This document shows, one piece after another, positions 32,982 through 41,874 of a DNA stretch of 64,000 nt. The position numbers and the translations under genes were made by a program. Source of the DNA: JAGPCK01 sp041675505. Its GTDB lineage: Bacteria; Bacteroidota; Bacteroidia; UKL13-3. The notes under the pieces are model-generated. The model worked only from the letters and a program-made list of their open reading frames with translations, had not been told where the DNA came from and did no database searches. The DNA lies in NCBI GenBank assembly GCA_041675505.1, contig JBAYTR010000010.1, positions 132,806 through 196,805 on the forward strand, given 5' to 3'. Position 1 is the stretch's first letter. Every line of letters starts with the position of its first letter.

Positions 32982-34406
32982 ATGAAAGTAGAACAGATTT
33001 ATACAGGATGTTTAGCACAGGGTGCTTACTACATTGAATCAAACGGAGAAGCAGTAGTTATTGATCCGCTGCGTGAAATTACTCCTTACCTCGAAAGAGC
33101 CGCAGTAACCAACGCCAAAATCAAATACGTATTCGAAACGCACTTCCATGCTGATTTCGTTTCGGGTCATATTGATCTGGCAAAAGCTACAGGCGCTCAA
33201 ATTGTTTACGGACCAACTACCATGAAAATGGGTTTTGAAACACTGGTAGCGGAAGACGGACAGGAATTCAAAGTGGGTGATGTTACCTTTAAAGTATTAC
33301 ATACTCCCGGTCATACCATGGAAAGTACCTGTTACTTATTAAAAGATGAGAGCGGAAAAGACTATGCTTTGTTTAGCGGAGACACGTTGTTTATTGGAGA
33401 TGTAGGTCGCCCCGATTTAGCACAGAAAGTTGTGGCCGACTTAACACAAGACAAGTTAGCCTCACATTTATTTGATTCCCTGCGCAACAAAATTATGCCG
33501 TTGGGTAATGACCTTATTGTTTATCCCGCTCACGGTGCAGGTTCAGCTTGTGGTAAAAACATGAGCAAAGAAACCTTTGATACCCTGGGTCACCAGAAAG
33601 AAACCAATTATGCACTGAGAGCTGATATGACCCGTGAGGAATTTATTAAAGAAGTCATCACCGGTTTAATGCCTCCGCCTGCTTATTTCCCCAAAAACGT
33701 AATGATGAATATACAAGGGTATGACAGCATTAAAGAGGTGCTTGAAAGAGGAACTCAGGCATTAAGTCCTGAAGCATTTGAAGCAGCTGCCAACGAAACC
33801 GGAGCACTTATTCTGGATACGCGCAAAGCGCAGGAGTTTGCCAAAGGTTTTGTACCTAATTCCATCAACATTGGTATTGACGGAAACTTTGCTCCGTGGG
33901 TGGGCGCATTAATTCCCGATATTAAACAAGAGATATTGATAGTTGCTGAAGCCGGTCGTGAAGAAGAGATAGTAACCCGTTTGGCCCGTGTGGGATATGA
34001 CCATGCCATCGGTTACCTCAAAGGTGGTTTTGATGCCTGGAAAAATGCAGGTAAAGAAACCGACAGCATTCCTACCGTTAGCGTAGAAGAGTTTGCAGCA
34101 GCCGAAGTGGCCAACCCCGAAATCAATATTCTGGATGTAAGAAAACAATCCGAGTACCTTTCAGAACATATTGTGAATGCTGAAAATGCCCCATTGGATT
34201 ACATAAACGAAAGCATGTTGAAGGTAGATAAAAACAAAACCTACTATGTGCATTGCCAGGGTGGTTACCGCTCCATGATTTTTGCTTCCACATTAAAAGC
34301 ACGCGGTTATGATAACCTCATTGATGTAGACGGTGGTTTTAAAGCTATCAAAGATTCAGGAAAGTTTAAGGTAACGGAATACGTTTGCCCTTCCACATTA
34401 TTGTAA
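32982..34406 (+). CDS. MBL-fold persulfide dioxygenase-like protein with two rhodanese domains
   Basis: 474 residues. The metallo-beta-lactamase domain has THFHADFVSGHIDL, HTPGHTMEST, FSGDTLFIGDVGRPDL and YPAHGAGSACG, the pattern of ETHE1/Blh-type persulfide dioxygenases that oxidise glutathione persulfide to sulfite. Two rhodanese domains follow. The first (ILDTRKAQEF ... IVAEAGREEE) has lost the catalytic Cys; the second keeps it (VHCQGGYRSMIF). It probably handles sulfane sulfur in the cytoplasm. First gene after the double operator. Confidence 0.92.
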   Translation: MKVEQIYTGCLAQGAYYIESNGEAVVIDPLREITPYLERAAVTNAKIKYVFETHFHADFVSGHIDLAKATGAQIVYGPTTMKMGFETLVAEDGQEFKVGDVTFKVLHTPGHTMESTCYLLKDESGKDYALFSGDTLFIGDVGRPDLAQKVVADLTQDKLASHLFDSLRNKIMPLGNDLIVYPAHGAGSACGKNMSKETFDTLGHQKETNYALRADMTREEFIKEVITGLMPPPAYFPKNVMMNIQGYDSIKEVLERGTQALSPEAFEAAANETGALILDTRKAQEFAKGFVPNSINIGIDGNFAPWVGALIPDIKQEILIVAEAGREEEIVTRLARVGYDHAIGYLKGGFDAWKNAGKETDSIPTVSVEEFAAAEVANPEINILDVRKQSEYLSEHIVNAENAPLDYINESMLKVDKNKTYYVHCQGGYRSMIFASTLKARGYDNLIDVDGGFKAIKDSGKFKVTEYVCPSTLL

Positions 34407-34421
34407 GTTCAATTTTTATTA

Positions 34422-34754
34422 ATGCCGATTATGTTTAATTCACTTTTTAAAAAATCATACGAAGATCTAAACGGAACAACTTTCAAACAAACATTTGAAA
34501 GTACACCGGGTGCAGTGTTGCTGGATGTGCGTACCCCAATGGAATATGCCGCTGGCAGTATTCCGGGTTCAGTTAACATGGATATTATGGGATACGATTT
34601 TCAGGATGACGTAGCTAAGCTGGATAAGAGCAAAACCTATTTTATCTATTGCCGCAGTGGCAACCGTAGCGGACAAGCCTGTGCCATTATGAGCGAGATG
34701 GGATTTACCACTTATAACCTTTCAGGAGGCATTGGTGCCTGGCCCTTTAATTAA
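34422..34754 (+). CDS. Single-domain rhodanese
   Basis: 110-residue sulfurtransferase. LLDVRTPMEYAAGSIPGSVNMD and the active-site loop YCRSGNRSGQAC with the catalytic Cys are complete. There is no signal peptide, so it acts in the cytoplasm, probably shuttling sulfane sulfur to or from the upstream MBL-rhodanese protein, whose gene ends 16 bp earlier. Confidence 0.92.
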   Translation: MPIMFNSLFKKSYEDLNGTTFKQTFESTPGAVLLDVRTPMEYAAGSIPGSVNMDIMGYDFQDDVAKLDKSKTYFIYCRSGNRSGQACAIMSEMGFTTYNLSGGIGAWPFN

Positions 34755-34761
34755 AACTTTG

Positions 34762-34789
34762 CAACAGTTCATCACCCGGTGAACTGTTG
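34762..34789 (+). promoter_or_regulatory. Intra-operon stem-loop
   Basis: CAACAGTTCA / TGAACTGTTG give a 10-bp perfect stem with an 8-nt loop. No proper T-run follows, so it is more likely an mRNA processing or stability element, or a leaky terminator, between the rhodanese and stress-protein genes. Confidence 0.55.
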
Positions 34790-34815
34790 TTTGACCTTTA
34801 TAAAACAAACTGACA

Positions 34816-35655
34816 ATGGAAAAAATACTAGTACCGGTTGATTTCAGCGACATCTCTGCATACGGCAGTAGTCTGGCTGTGAAAGTGGCGGCTCACTTAC
34901 ATGCCGAGTTACATTTTATTCACGTGGTACCCTTACCCTCGCACGTGTTATTAACTCCCGAAGGAGAAGTATTTGAAGACGGGGATTTTGACACCAGTAT
35001 TCCTAAAAAGCGGAAGGAAGAAGCCTTGCTGCAAATGAAAATATGGGTGGAGAAATATTACCCCTCAGCAGTAAATTGTGTGTGCTACGGACATGTGAAC
35101 GAAGACATCATCAAATATGCCGATAAACATCAGGCAAGTCTGATAGTGATGGGAACACATGCTGTTTCAGGAGTTAAGGAATTGCTTGCCAATAGCCACA
35201 GTGAGTACATCGCTATGCATAGCCACATTCCGTTGATGACATTGAAATGTGACCGCTCTGATATGGAAGTGAGAAAAATTGTATTGGCCGGCAGCTTTAA
35301 GGAAGACGATGTGCCGCATTGTGAAATGGCCCTGGCTATACAAAAAGCATTTAAAGCACAACTGTACTTGTTGCGGGTAAATACGGCAAATAATTTTTTA
35401 GCTGACGGAGAAGCTTTCCGTCACATGAGAGCATTTGCTGAAAAGCACCGGCTGGAAAATGTGGAATTTGCAGTATACAGTGACAATGATGTAGAGGAAG
35501 GGATTATGCACTTTGTAGCCAAAAACAACATTGACATCATTGCCATTGGCAGTAAACAACGTACCGGTTTGAATAAAATCATTAACGGATGTGTATCTGC
35601 TGATTTACTGAACCACGTATACAAACCAATTTTAACTTTTAAACTGAAAGACTAA
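34816..35655 (+). CDS. Universal stress protein, tandem UspA domains
   Basis: 279 residues with two Usp domains. The first begins KILVPVDFSDISAYGSSLAVKVA and contains SLIVMGTHAVSG; the second ends IIAIGSKQRTGLNKIINGC, where the G-x2-G-x(9)-G nucleotide loop is incomplete. Usp proteins often bind ATP and appear in redox or respiratory regulons. Here it sits within the sulfur operon, 2 bp before the first YeeE-like gene. Confidence 0.88.
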   Translation: MEKILVPVDFSDISAYGSSLAVKVAAHLHAELHFIHVVPLPSHVLLTPEGEVFEDGDFDTSIPKKRKEEALLQMKIWVEKYYPSAVNCVCYGHVNEDIIKYADKHQASLIVMGTHAVSGVKELLANSHSEYIAMHSHIPLMTLKCDRSDMEVRKIVLAGSFKEDDVPHCEMALAIQKAFKAQLYLLRVNTANNFLADGEAFRHMRAFAEKHRLENVEFAVYSDNDVEEGIMHFVAKNNIDIIAIGSKQRTGLNKIINGCVSADLLNHVYKPILTFKLKD

Positions 35656-35656
35656 T

Positions 35657-36223
35657 ATGATAGACTTACTTAAAGAGCCGTGGCCGTGGTACGTAAGCGG
35701 CCCCATCATCGGAATATCAGTTCCGCTTTTGCTTATACTGGGAAATAAAATGCTGGGCATATCCTCCTCATTGAGGCATGCCTGCGCTGCGGTAGCTCCT
35801 TTCAATATTCAGTTTTTGAAATACAACTGGAAAGCGGAGATGTGGAACATCTTTTTTGTTACCGGTATTTTGCTGGGAGGTTTTATCGGAGGTGTTTTAT
35901 TGAATAACGGAGAACCCGTAAACATATCACCTCAAACGGTAGAAGATATCAAAGCACTGGGCATTACTTCATTTGACGGACTATTGCCTTCAGACATTTT
36001 CAGCTGGCAAACAGTATTCTCTTTGCAGGGATTAATCATCATTGTATTGGGTGGATTCATGATTGGTTTCGGATCGCGTTATGCGGGTGGTTGCACATCG
36101 GGCCACGCCATTATGGGTTTGTCAAGCTTGCAATGGCCATCATTGGTTGCCGTGATATTTTTCTTTATCGGTGGTTTGCTGATGACGCACATTTTATCTC
36201 CATTAATTTATTCACTATTCTAA
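35657..36223 (+). CDS. YeeE/YedE-type sulfur-compound channel, subunit 1
   Basis: 188-residue membrane protein. MIGFGSRYAGGCTSGHAIMGLS is the YeeE/YedE signature with the conserved Cys thought to pass thiosulfate or sulfide by transient S-H contact. Together with the next gene it forms the split-gene version of the channel that in E. coli TsuA is one polypeptide. The spacing is 2 bp after the stress protein and 10 bp before subunit 2. Confidence 0.92.
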   Translation: MIDLLKEPWPWYVSGPIIGISVPLLLILGNKMLGISSSLRHACAAVAPFNIQFLKYNWKAEMWNIFFVTGILLGGFIGGVLLNNGEPVNISPQTVEDIKALGITSFDGLLPSDIFSWQTVFSLQGLIIIVLGGFMIGFGSRYAGGCTSGHAIMGLSSLQWPSLVAVIFFFIGGLLMTHILSPLIYSLF

Positions 36224-36233
36224 ACCGTCATTC

Positions 36234-36644
36234 ATGAAAAACATTAAATATTTATTAGTGGGTATATTGTTCGGAACAGTATTAACTAAAACAGAAGCCG
36301 TTTCCTGGTTTCGCATTCAGGAGATGTTCCGCTTTCAGAGTTTTCACATGTACGGCATTATCGGTTCTGCTATTGCAGTAGGAGCACTGTCGGTGTGGTT
36401 GCTTAAAAAGTTCAAAGTAAAATCCATTAACGGAGAAGAAATTGTTATCCCCGATAAGCAATTCAGTAAAGGACAAATTTATGGCGGTACTATTTTCGGG
36501 ATGGGATGGGCTTTAGCCGGTGCCTGTCCGGGTCCGTTGTATGCCTTGCTGGGTGCAGGTTACTCTGTAATAATAGTTGGCTTGCTCAGTGCCATGTTGG
36601 GTACCTGGGTGTACAGTTACCTCAAACCAAAATTACCTCATTAA
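36234..36644 (+). CDS. YeeE/YedE-type sulfur-compound channel, subunit 2
   Basis: 136 residues with about four hydrophobic segments. GTIFGMGWALAGACPGPLYALLGAG carries the second conserved Cys motif (GACPGP). It is a DUF6691-type half-transporter that pairs with the preceding half, likely for thiosulfate or sulfide movement across the inner membrane. The next gene starts 2 bp after its stop. Confidence 0.9.
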   Translation: MKNIKYLLVGILFGTVLTKTEAVSWFRIQEMFRFQSFHMYGIIGSAIAVGALSVWLLKKFKVKSINGEEIVIPDKQFSKGQIYGGTIFGMGWALAGACPGPLYALLGAGYSVIIVGLLSAMLGTWVYSYLKPKLPH

Positions 36645-36646
36645 TC

Positions 36647-36883
36647 ATGAACACAGCATTAAAAAACCTGAGTGTGGTCCGTATCATTCGTTTGGTATTT
36701 GGCCTGTTGGGTATAGTAGCTTTTGCGATGAGTAAGGATCCGATTTTTGCACTTATAGGCGGTGTGCTTTTGGTGCAGGGAGTATTGAACTCAAGTTGCG
36801 GTATTGGTGGCTGTGGTTATCCTCAGTACAAGAAAATAAAAGAGCAGGACGTAAAAGAAGTAAATTTTGAAGAGATAAAATGA
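36647..36883 (+). CDS. DUF2892 (YgaP-like) small membrane protein
   Basis: 78 residues from MNTALKNLSVVRIIRLVFG; longer frames reach back into the previous gene and are not credible. Two transmembrane segments with an inner-membrane YgaP/DUF2892 pattern, ending GVLNSSCGIGGCGYPQYKKI. In E. coli YgaP this domain is fused to a rhodanese; here the rhodanese is the next gene, overlapping by 4 bp, so the pair may form the same unit. Confidence 0.85.
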   Translation: MNTALKNLSVVRIIRLVFGLLGIVAFAMSKDPIFALIGGVLLVQGVLNSSCGIGGCGYPQYKKIKEQDVKEVNFEEIK

Positions 36884-37254
36884 AAAGTAACATAACATTT
36901 TTTGCAGCCATCTTCGCTTTAATCATGAGCAGTTGCAATGCACAAAATAAAATAAGTGCAGATGAGTTTGAGCAGAAGATGAAAGAGAACAATACCATTC
37001 TGGTTGATGTACGCACACCGCAAGAGTTTGCTGAGGCGCATTTAAAAGGAGCGGTGAACATTGATATTTATGCTTCTGATTTTGCAGCACGCATGAATGA
37101 GCTGGATAAAACAAATACGATTTTGTTGTATTGCCAAAGCGGCAACCGTAGCGGACAAGCAGCAAGTCAACTTGCTGAATCAGGTTTTGCCGCTATATAT
37201 GATTTGAAGGGTGGCATAGGAGAATGGAAACGTTTGGGTAAGCCTACCGAGTAA
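36880..37254 (+). CDS. Rhodanese lipoprotein
   Basis: 124 residues. The signal peptide ends in a lipobox, IMSSC (Cys about residue 20), so the protein is a periplasm-facing lipoprotein. The rhodanese domain is complete: ILVDVRTPQEFAEAHLKGAVNID and LYCQSGNRSGQAA with the catalytic Cys. It would handle sulfane sulfur in the periplasm next to TsdA, whose gene starts 1 bp downstream. Overlaps the DUF2892 gene by 4 bp. Confidence 0.9.
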   Translation: MKSNITFFAAIFALIMSSCNAQNKISADEFEQKMKENNTILVDVRTPQEFAEAHLKGAVNIDIYASDFAARMNELDKTNTILLYCQSGNRSGQAASQLAESGFAAIYDLKGGIGEWKRLGKPTE

Positions 37255-37255
37255 A

Positions 37256-38251
37256 ATGATAAAATCATTACCATACGTTCTGGGCATTCTGCTTTTGCTG
37301 GGTATTGTACTTACGGTAAATGATATGCCGCAAGTAACAGAAGAATATGCAGTAGTAACAGCACAACCAACAACACCCGAGCAGTCACTTTGGAAGACTC
37401 CGGATGTAGCAACAGTTCCGTCAGGTGAAGAAGGGGAGTTGGTTAAGTATGGCAAAGAACTGGTACAGTTTACTTCTGCGTATTTAGGTCCGAAAGGAAC
37501 GGTGATGCACACTTCCAACGGTATGAATTGCCAGAACTGCCACCTGGATGCCGGTACTAAACCCTGGGGGAATAATTATTTTGCGGTGTACTCTACCTAT
37601 CCCAAATTCAGAGAACGTTCCGGTGCTATTGAAACTATTCCCAAGCGGGTGAACGATTGTTTTGAACGCAGTTTAAACGGCACAGCACTCGACACTAACG
37701 GAAAAGAAATGCGGGCCATTGTAGCTTACATTAAATGGCTGGGCACAGGAGTAACTCAAGGAGAAAAACCTGCGGGCAGCGGCATTTGGGAACTACCTTT
37801 TTTGGACCGCGCAGCTAATCCGCAAAACGGTGCTTTGGTATACGAACAAAAGTGCCAGAGTTGTCATCAGGCAGATGGTGCCGGTATTTTAAACGTAGAA
37901 AAAACGGCTTACACATTCCCGCCTTTATGGGGAAAGAACAGCTATAACAACGGAGCAGGACTTTTCCGCCTTTCACGATTTGCAGGATATGTAAAAACAA
38001 ACATGCCTCTGGGTGCTTCACACGATGCCCCTCAACTTACAGATGAAGAAGCCTGGGACGTGGCAGCATACGTAAACAGTCAGCAACGCCCGCAGAAAGA
38101 TTTGAGTAACGATTGGCCGAACATTTCAGGCAAACCGGTGGATCATCCCTTCGGACCTTTTGCTGACGGATTTTCAGCACAACAACACAAGTACGGGCCC
38201 TTCTCACCCATTAAGGAAAAGAGAGAGTCCATGAAAAAGAATAAAAAATAA
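37256..38251 (+). CDS. tsdA: TsdA-like dihaem thiosulfate dehydrogenase
   Basis: 331-residue exported dihaem cytochrome c. Haem 1 motif CQNCH at residues 92-96 and haem 2 CQSCH at 200-204. The TsdA-specific segment RSGAIETIPKRVNDCFERSLNG is present, with C135 in the position of the unusual Cys ligand of haem 1. TsdA couples two thiosulfates to tetrathionate (and in some bacteria reduces tetrathionate). N-terminal hydrophobic segment VLGILLLLGIVLTV serves as signal or anchor. Follows the rhodanese lipoprotein by 1 bp. Confidence 0.9.
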   Translation: MIKSLPYVLGILLLLGIVLTVNDMPQVTEEYAVVTAQPTTPEQSLWKTPDVATVPSGEEGELVKYGKELVQFTSAYLGPKGTVMHTSNGMNCQNCHLDAGTKPWGNNYFAVYSTYPKFRERSGAIETIPKRVNDCFERSLNGTALDTNGKEMRAIVAYIKWLGTGVTQGEKPAGSGIWELPFLDRAANPQNGALVYEQKCQSCHQADGAGILNVEKTAYTFPPLWGKNSYNNGAGLFRLSRFAGYVKTNMPLGASHDAPQLTDEEAWDVAAYVNSQQRPQKDLSNDWPNISGKPVDHPFGPFADGFSAQQHKYGPFSPIKEKRESMKKNKK

Positions 38252-38275
38252 ATACCACACTTAAGTTTCACAGAT

Positions 38276-38716
38276 ATGAAAAGTAAAATACTTTTTACTC
38301 TGGCAGCTTTACTCCTATGGATGAGTAATACCGCCTTTGCACAGAAAAACAAAAAGGAGCCATTCAAAAAACATCAGATTGTGATGCAGCTCACCTCGGC
38401 TGATGTGTTGGTGCATAAGAGTTTGGTAAAACAGTTGAATAATTTAAAAAACGGCTGGGGCGATACAGTAGCCATTGAAGTGGTGTGCCACGGTCCGGGC
38501 CTTGATTTTCTGGTTACAGAAAAAACCAAATACAAAGAAGAAATATATAAACTCAAAGAACGAGGCATCGTATTTACTGCATGTGAAAATTCCATGCGCG
38601 AAAGAGAAGTTACCAAAGAAGCCATATTGCCGGATATGCATTTTGTGCTGATGGGAATAGGAGAAATTGTATTAAAGCAGGAGCAAGGTTGGACGTACAT
38701 TAAAGCAGGGTTTTAA
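38276..38716 (+). CDS. Exported DsrE-family protein
   Basis: 146 residues with a signal peptide (LFTLAALLLWMSNTAFA). The mature part has the DsrE/DsrF-like fold: HQIVMQLTSADVLVHKSLVKQLNN, VVCHGPGLDFLV, and GIVFTACENSMRE, with a Cys in the position of the sulfur-carrying residue of DsrE proteins. A periplasmic sulfur carrier is plausible. Porin gene starts directly after its stop codon. Confidence 0.87.
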   Translation: MKSKILFTLAALLLWMSNTAFAQKNKKEPFKKHQIVMQLTSADVLVHKSLVKQLNNLKNGWGDTVAIEVVCHGPGLDFLVTEKTKYKEEIYKLKERGIVFTACENSMREREVTKEAILPDMHFVLMGIGEIVLKQEQGWTYIKAGF

Positions 38717-40132
38717 GTGAAAAAGATTTTTTTATACATCAGCCTCTTCTTGTCATTCTCCGCAATGGCGCAGCATCAGCCGTATATTCACTACTCGGAA
38801 CATGAGCGCGATACAACAGATACAAAAACGCTTCAGCAGTTCCTTCGCAAGGGAGAATTTTTTGGTCACACGCGCTACTTCTTTATGGCTACGGATAATG
38901 CAGCGGGTCTGTCAGATTATTATGCCAATGGTTTTGGTATGGGCATCGGCTATGAAACCGGCAGGTTCAAAAACTTTCAGGTAGGCATCAGCGGATTTTT
39001 TATTTACAACATTCACTCCTCAGATTTAAGTACCAAAGACGCAGCAACAGGATTACCTAACCGATACGAAATGGCTTTGTTTGATATGGAGAATCCCAAA
39101 AACCACCGCGACATGGATCGTCTGGAGGATTTATACATTCGCTATACATATAAAAAATCATTTGTAAAATTTGGTAAGCAACACATCAAAACTCCGTTTA
39201 TCAATCCGCAGGATGGACGCATGCGACCTACACTGGCAGAGGGCGCAGTGGTGGAATGGAACCAGGTAAAAAACCTGAAGGTAGATGCGGGTTGGTTGTA
39301 TGGCATCTCTCCCCGGGGCACAGTGAAGTGGTACGGTATAGGCGAATCTTTTGGGGTATATCCGGGAGGTGTTAACCCCGATGGAACCAAATCAGGCTAT
39401 GCGAATAATGTTTCATCAGACGCGTTGTTTTATTTGGGAGTTACCAAAAATTTTGGAAAAAACACCCGCGTTCAGTTGTGGGATCAGTACGTTGATAATG
39501 TATTTAACACAGCACTGCTTCAGGTGAACAATGAGTGGGGTATAAATTCTGATAAGTCGTCACAATTGGTTTCCGGTGCGCAGGTAATTTTTCAGCAAGC
39601 ACTCCACAACGGTGGCAATGCCGATCAATCCAAAACGTTCATGTTAAAAAACAATGAGGCGTATACTTACGGGCTTCGGTTGGGTTATGCTAAAAAAGAT
39701 AAGTGGGCCATTACGGCTAACTACAACCACATAGCGGGAACAGGCAGGTACCTGATGCCGCGCGAGTGGGGACGTGATCCGTTCTTTACCTTTATGCCAC
39801 GAGAACGAAACGAGGGCTTTGGAAATGCTGATGCGATGAATGTGGTATGGAGTAAAACCTTTAAAAAGGCAGGAATAAAATCTGACATTGGTTACGGACA
39901 CTTTTATCTGCCTGATGTAAAAAACACCGCACTTAACAAATATGCCTTACCTTCTTACAGTCAGTTTAATGCCGACATCAGGTATGGATTTAAAGGATTT
40001 TTAAAAGGCATGGAGCTGCAGTTTTTGTATGTTTACAAAGCACCTTTGGGTAAAACATACGGTGACGATAAATATGTTTTTAATAAGGTAAACATGTCGT
40101 TGTATAATGTAATTTTGAACTATCACTTTTAA
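38717..40132 (+). CDS. Outer-membrane porin, OprD-like
   Basis: 471 residues, GTG start next to the preceding stop codon. Signal peptide MKKIFLYISLFLSFSAMA; the mature protein is rich in alternating beta-strands (GHTRYFFMATDN, YGLRLGYAKKDKWAITANY) and ends in an aromatic strand NVILNYHF, as expected for a barrel. LQQFLRKGEFFGHTRYFFM is a typical start of OprD-family porins. It could admit thiosulfate or tetrathionate; that is inference from location. Confidence 0.82.
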   Translation: MKKIFLYISLFLSFSAMAQHQPYIHYSEHERDTTDTKTLQQFLRKGEFFGHTRYFFMATDNAAGLSDYYANGFGMGIGYETGRFKNFQVGISGFFIYNIHSSDLSTKDAATGLPNRYEMALFDMENPKNHRDMDRLEDLYIRYTYKKSFVKFGKQHIKTPFINPQDGRMRPTLAEGAVVEWNQVKNLKVDAGWLYGISPRGTVKWYGIGESFGVYPGGVNPDGTKSGYANNVSSDALFYLGVTKNFGKNTRVQLWDQYVDNVFNTALLQVNNEWGINSDKSSQLVSGAQVIFQQALHNGGNADQSKTFMLKNNEAYTYGLRLGYAKKDKWAITANYNHIAGTGRYLMPREWGRDPFFTFMPRERNEGFGNADAMNVVWSKTFKKAGIKSDIGYGHFYLPDVKNTALNKYALPSYSQFNADIRYGFKGFLKGMELQFLYVYKAPLGKTYGDDKYVFNKVNMSLYNVILNYHF

Positions 40133-40143
40133 CAAACTTTAAC

Positions 40144-41874
40144 ATGAGCGATCAGCATAACGAACAGGAAAAAACAGCAGCAAGTCGCAGGGACTTTATT
40201 AAAACTATCGGTGCCTTGGGTGCAGGCAGCGGGCTGTTAATGAGCGCCCCGCTTTTGGCTCATGGAGAAGAATCAGAAACGGAGGAGCAGTTGAGTTCGA
40301 ATGGCAAACCTTCCGACTCACCCGCTACCGTTACCATTTTACAAACTACCGATGTGCACTGTCAGGTACATCCACACGATGAATTGTTTTGGGAAAACAA
40401 CAAAGCCGTATTTCGTAAAACAGGCGGTTATGCTCACCTGGCTACTTACCTCCATAAAGAAAGACAGAAGAATAAAAATACGTTTCTGATAGATACCGGT
40501 GATATGTTTCAGGGCAGTGAACTTTCAGTAAAAACTACCGGAAAAGCCATTGCACCTATTCTCAATGAGCTGGGATATAACCTTTACCTGCCGGGCAACT
40601 GGGAGGTAATTTATTATAAAAAGGCCATGCAAACGTTGTTGGGTTCACTTACTGCGCCAAAGGTATGTGCCAACATGTACCATGATTTGGGAGAAGGCAA
40701 AAAAGGTGAACTCATTTTTCATCCGTATTACATCTGGAACGTAGCCGGAATAAAAATCGGGTTTTTAGGTTATACCGATCCGCTGGTGCCCATTCGTCAG
40801 TCGCCCAATTACAGCAAAGGAATTATTTACACCAAGCCGGAAGAAAACCTGGCGCATTATGTTGATGTGTTGCGTAACGATGAGCAGTGTGCTTATGTGA
40901 TTATGCTATCGCATTTAGGATTATCGCAACAAATTGCTTTAGCTAACTCACCGGAGTGCAAAGGAGTGGATTATATTTTTGGCGGGGATACACACGAGCG
41001 TGTGCGCAAACCCATCATTTGCAAATACAGCAAAGTGGTAGAGCCCGGAGCATTCGGCTCGTTTGTAGGCAAATTAGATCTTACCGTACAAGGCGGAAAA
41101 GTAGTTGGGGAAGAATACATTTTAGATGAAGTTGATCCGAATAAAAATAAAGCGGATAAAAAAATAGCAGCACTCATTAAAGCAAACGAACAACCTTTTG
41201 CTGAAGATATTTATAAGGTGGCAGGTTACAGCACCATTCCGCTCTACCGCTATTTTGTAGTGGAGAATACCATTGACACATTGATACTCGATGCGTTGAA
41301 ATGGCAGGTACCTGAAGTGGACATTGCGCTCTCCAATGGATTCCGTTTTTGTCCGCCACGCACTACACCCGACAGCACAGGCAACATTCCCATCACCAAC
41401 GGATTTATTTTTGACATGCTGCCCGTAGACAGTACGGTACGCACCGCACAGGTAACAGGTAAACAAATTTTCGACTGGCTGGAGAAAGAATTGAACAACG
41501 TATTTGCCAAAGATGCTTCGAAACGTTTTGGTGGCTGGGTAATCAAATTCAAAGGCATGACGGTTACGTTCAAAGCTTTTGAAGAAATGGGAAAACGTGT
41601 ACAGGAAGTTAAAGTTGCCGGGCAGCCATTGGATTTAAATAAAGTGTACAGCATTTGTGCCTGTGAACGAGATGGCGACCCCGCTGATATGTTGTGCAGA
41701 ATAAAAGGAGTGGCCAACGCCAAAAATACAGCACACACCCTGCACAGTGTTATGCGCAATTACCTGGCAAAAAATTCTCCGGTATCACCTGTTCCTCCGC
41801 TAAGTGCTAAGGTGCTGGACGCGCCTCAAACATTGCTTACACAGGTTTACGGTGTAGATTATGAGTTTAGATAA
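40144..41874 (+). CDS. soxB: SoxB-type thiosulfohydrolase
   Basis: 576 residues with a twin-arginine-type leader (SRRDFIKTIGALGAG, residues 14-28). Metallophosphoesterase/5'-nucleotidase architecture. SoxB-specific stretches: TTDVHCQVHPHDELFWENN, GDMFQGSELSVKTTGKAI, LPGNWEVIY, GGDTHERVRKPI and ELNNVFAKDASKRFGGWVIK. SoxB normally releases sulfate from SoxYZ-bound cysteine S-thiosulfonate using a di-Mn centre. No SoxYZ, SoxXA or SoxCD gene occurs in the window. Overlaps the MFS gene by 14 bp. Confidence 0.92.
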   Translation: MSDQHNEQEKTAASRRDFIKTIGALGAGSGLLMSAPLLAHGEESETEEQLSSNGKPSDSPATVTILQTTDVHCQVHPHDELFWENNKAVFRKTGGYAHLATYLHKERQKNKNTFLIDTGDMFQGSELSVKTTGKAIAPILNELGYNLYLPGNWEVIYYKKAMQTLLGSLTAPKVCANMYHDLGEGKKGELIFHPYYIWNVAGIKIGFLGYTDPLVPIRQSPNYSKGIIYTKPEENLAHYVDVLRNDEQCAYVIMLSHLGLSQQIALANSPECKGVDYIFGGDTHERVRKPIICKYSKVVEPGAFGSFVGKLDLTVQGGKVVGEEYILDEVDPNKNKADKKIAALIKANEQPFAEDIYKVAGYSTIPLYRYFVVENTIDTLILDALKWQVPEVDIALSNGFRFCPPRTTPDSTGNIPITNGFIFDMLPVDSTVRTAQVTGKQIFDWLEKELNNVFAKDASKRFGGWVIKFKGMTVTFKAFEEMGKRVQEVKVAGQPLDLNKVYSICACERDGDPADMLCRIKGVANAKNTAHTLHSVMRNYLAKNSPVSPVPPLSAKVLDAPQTLLTQVYGVDYEFR

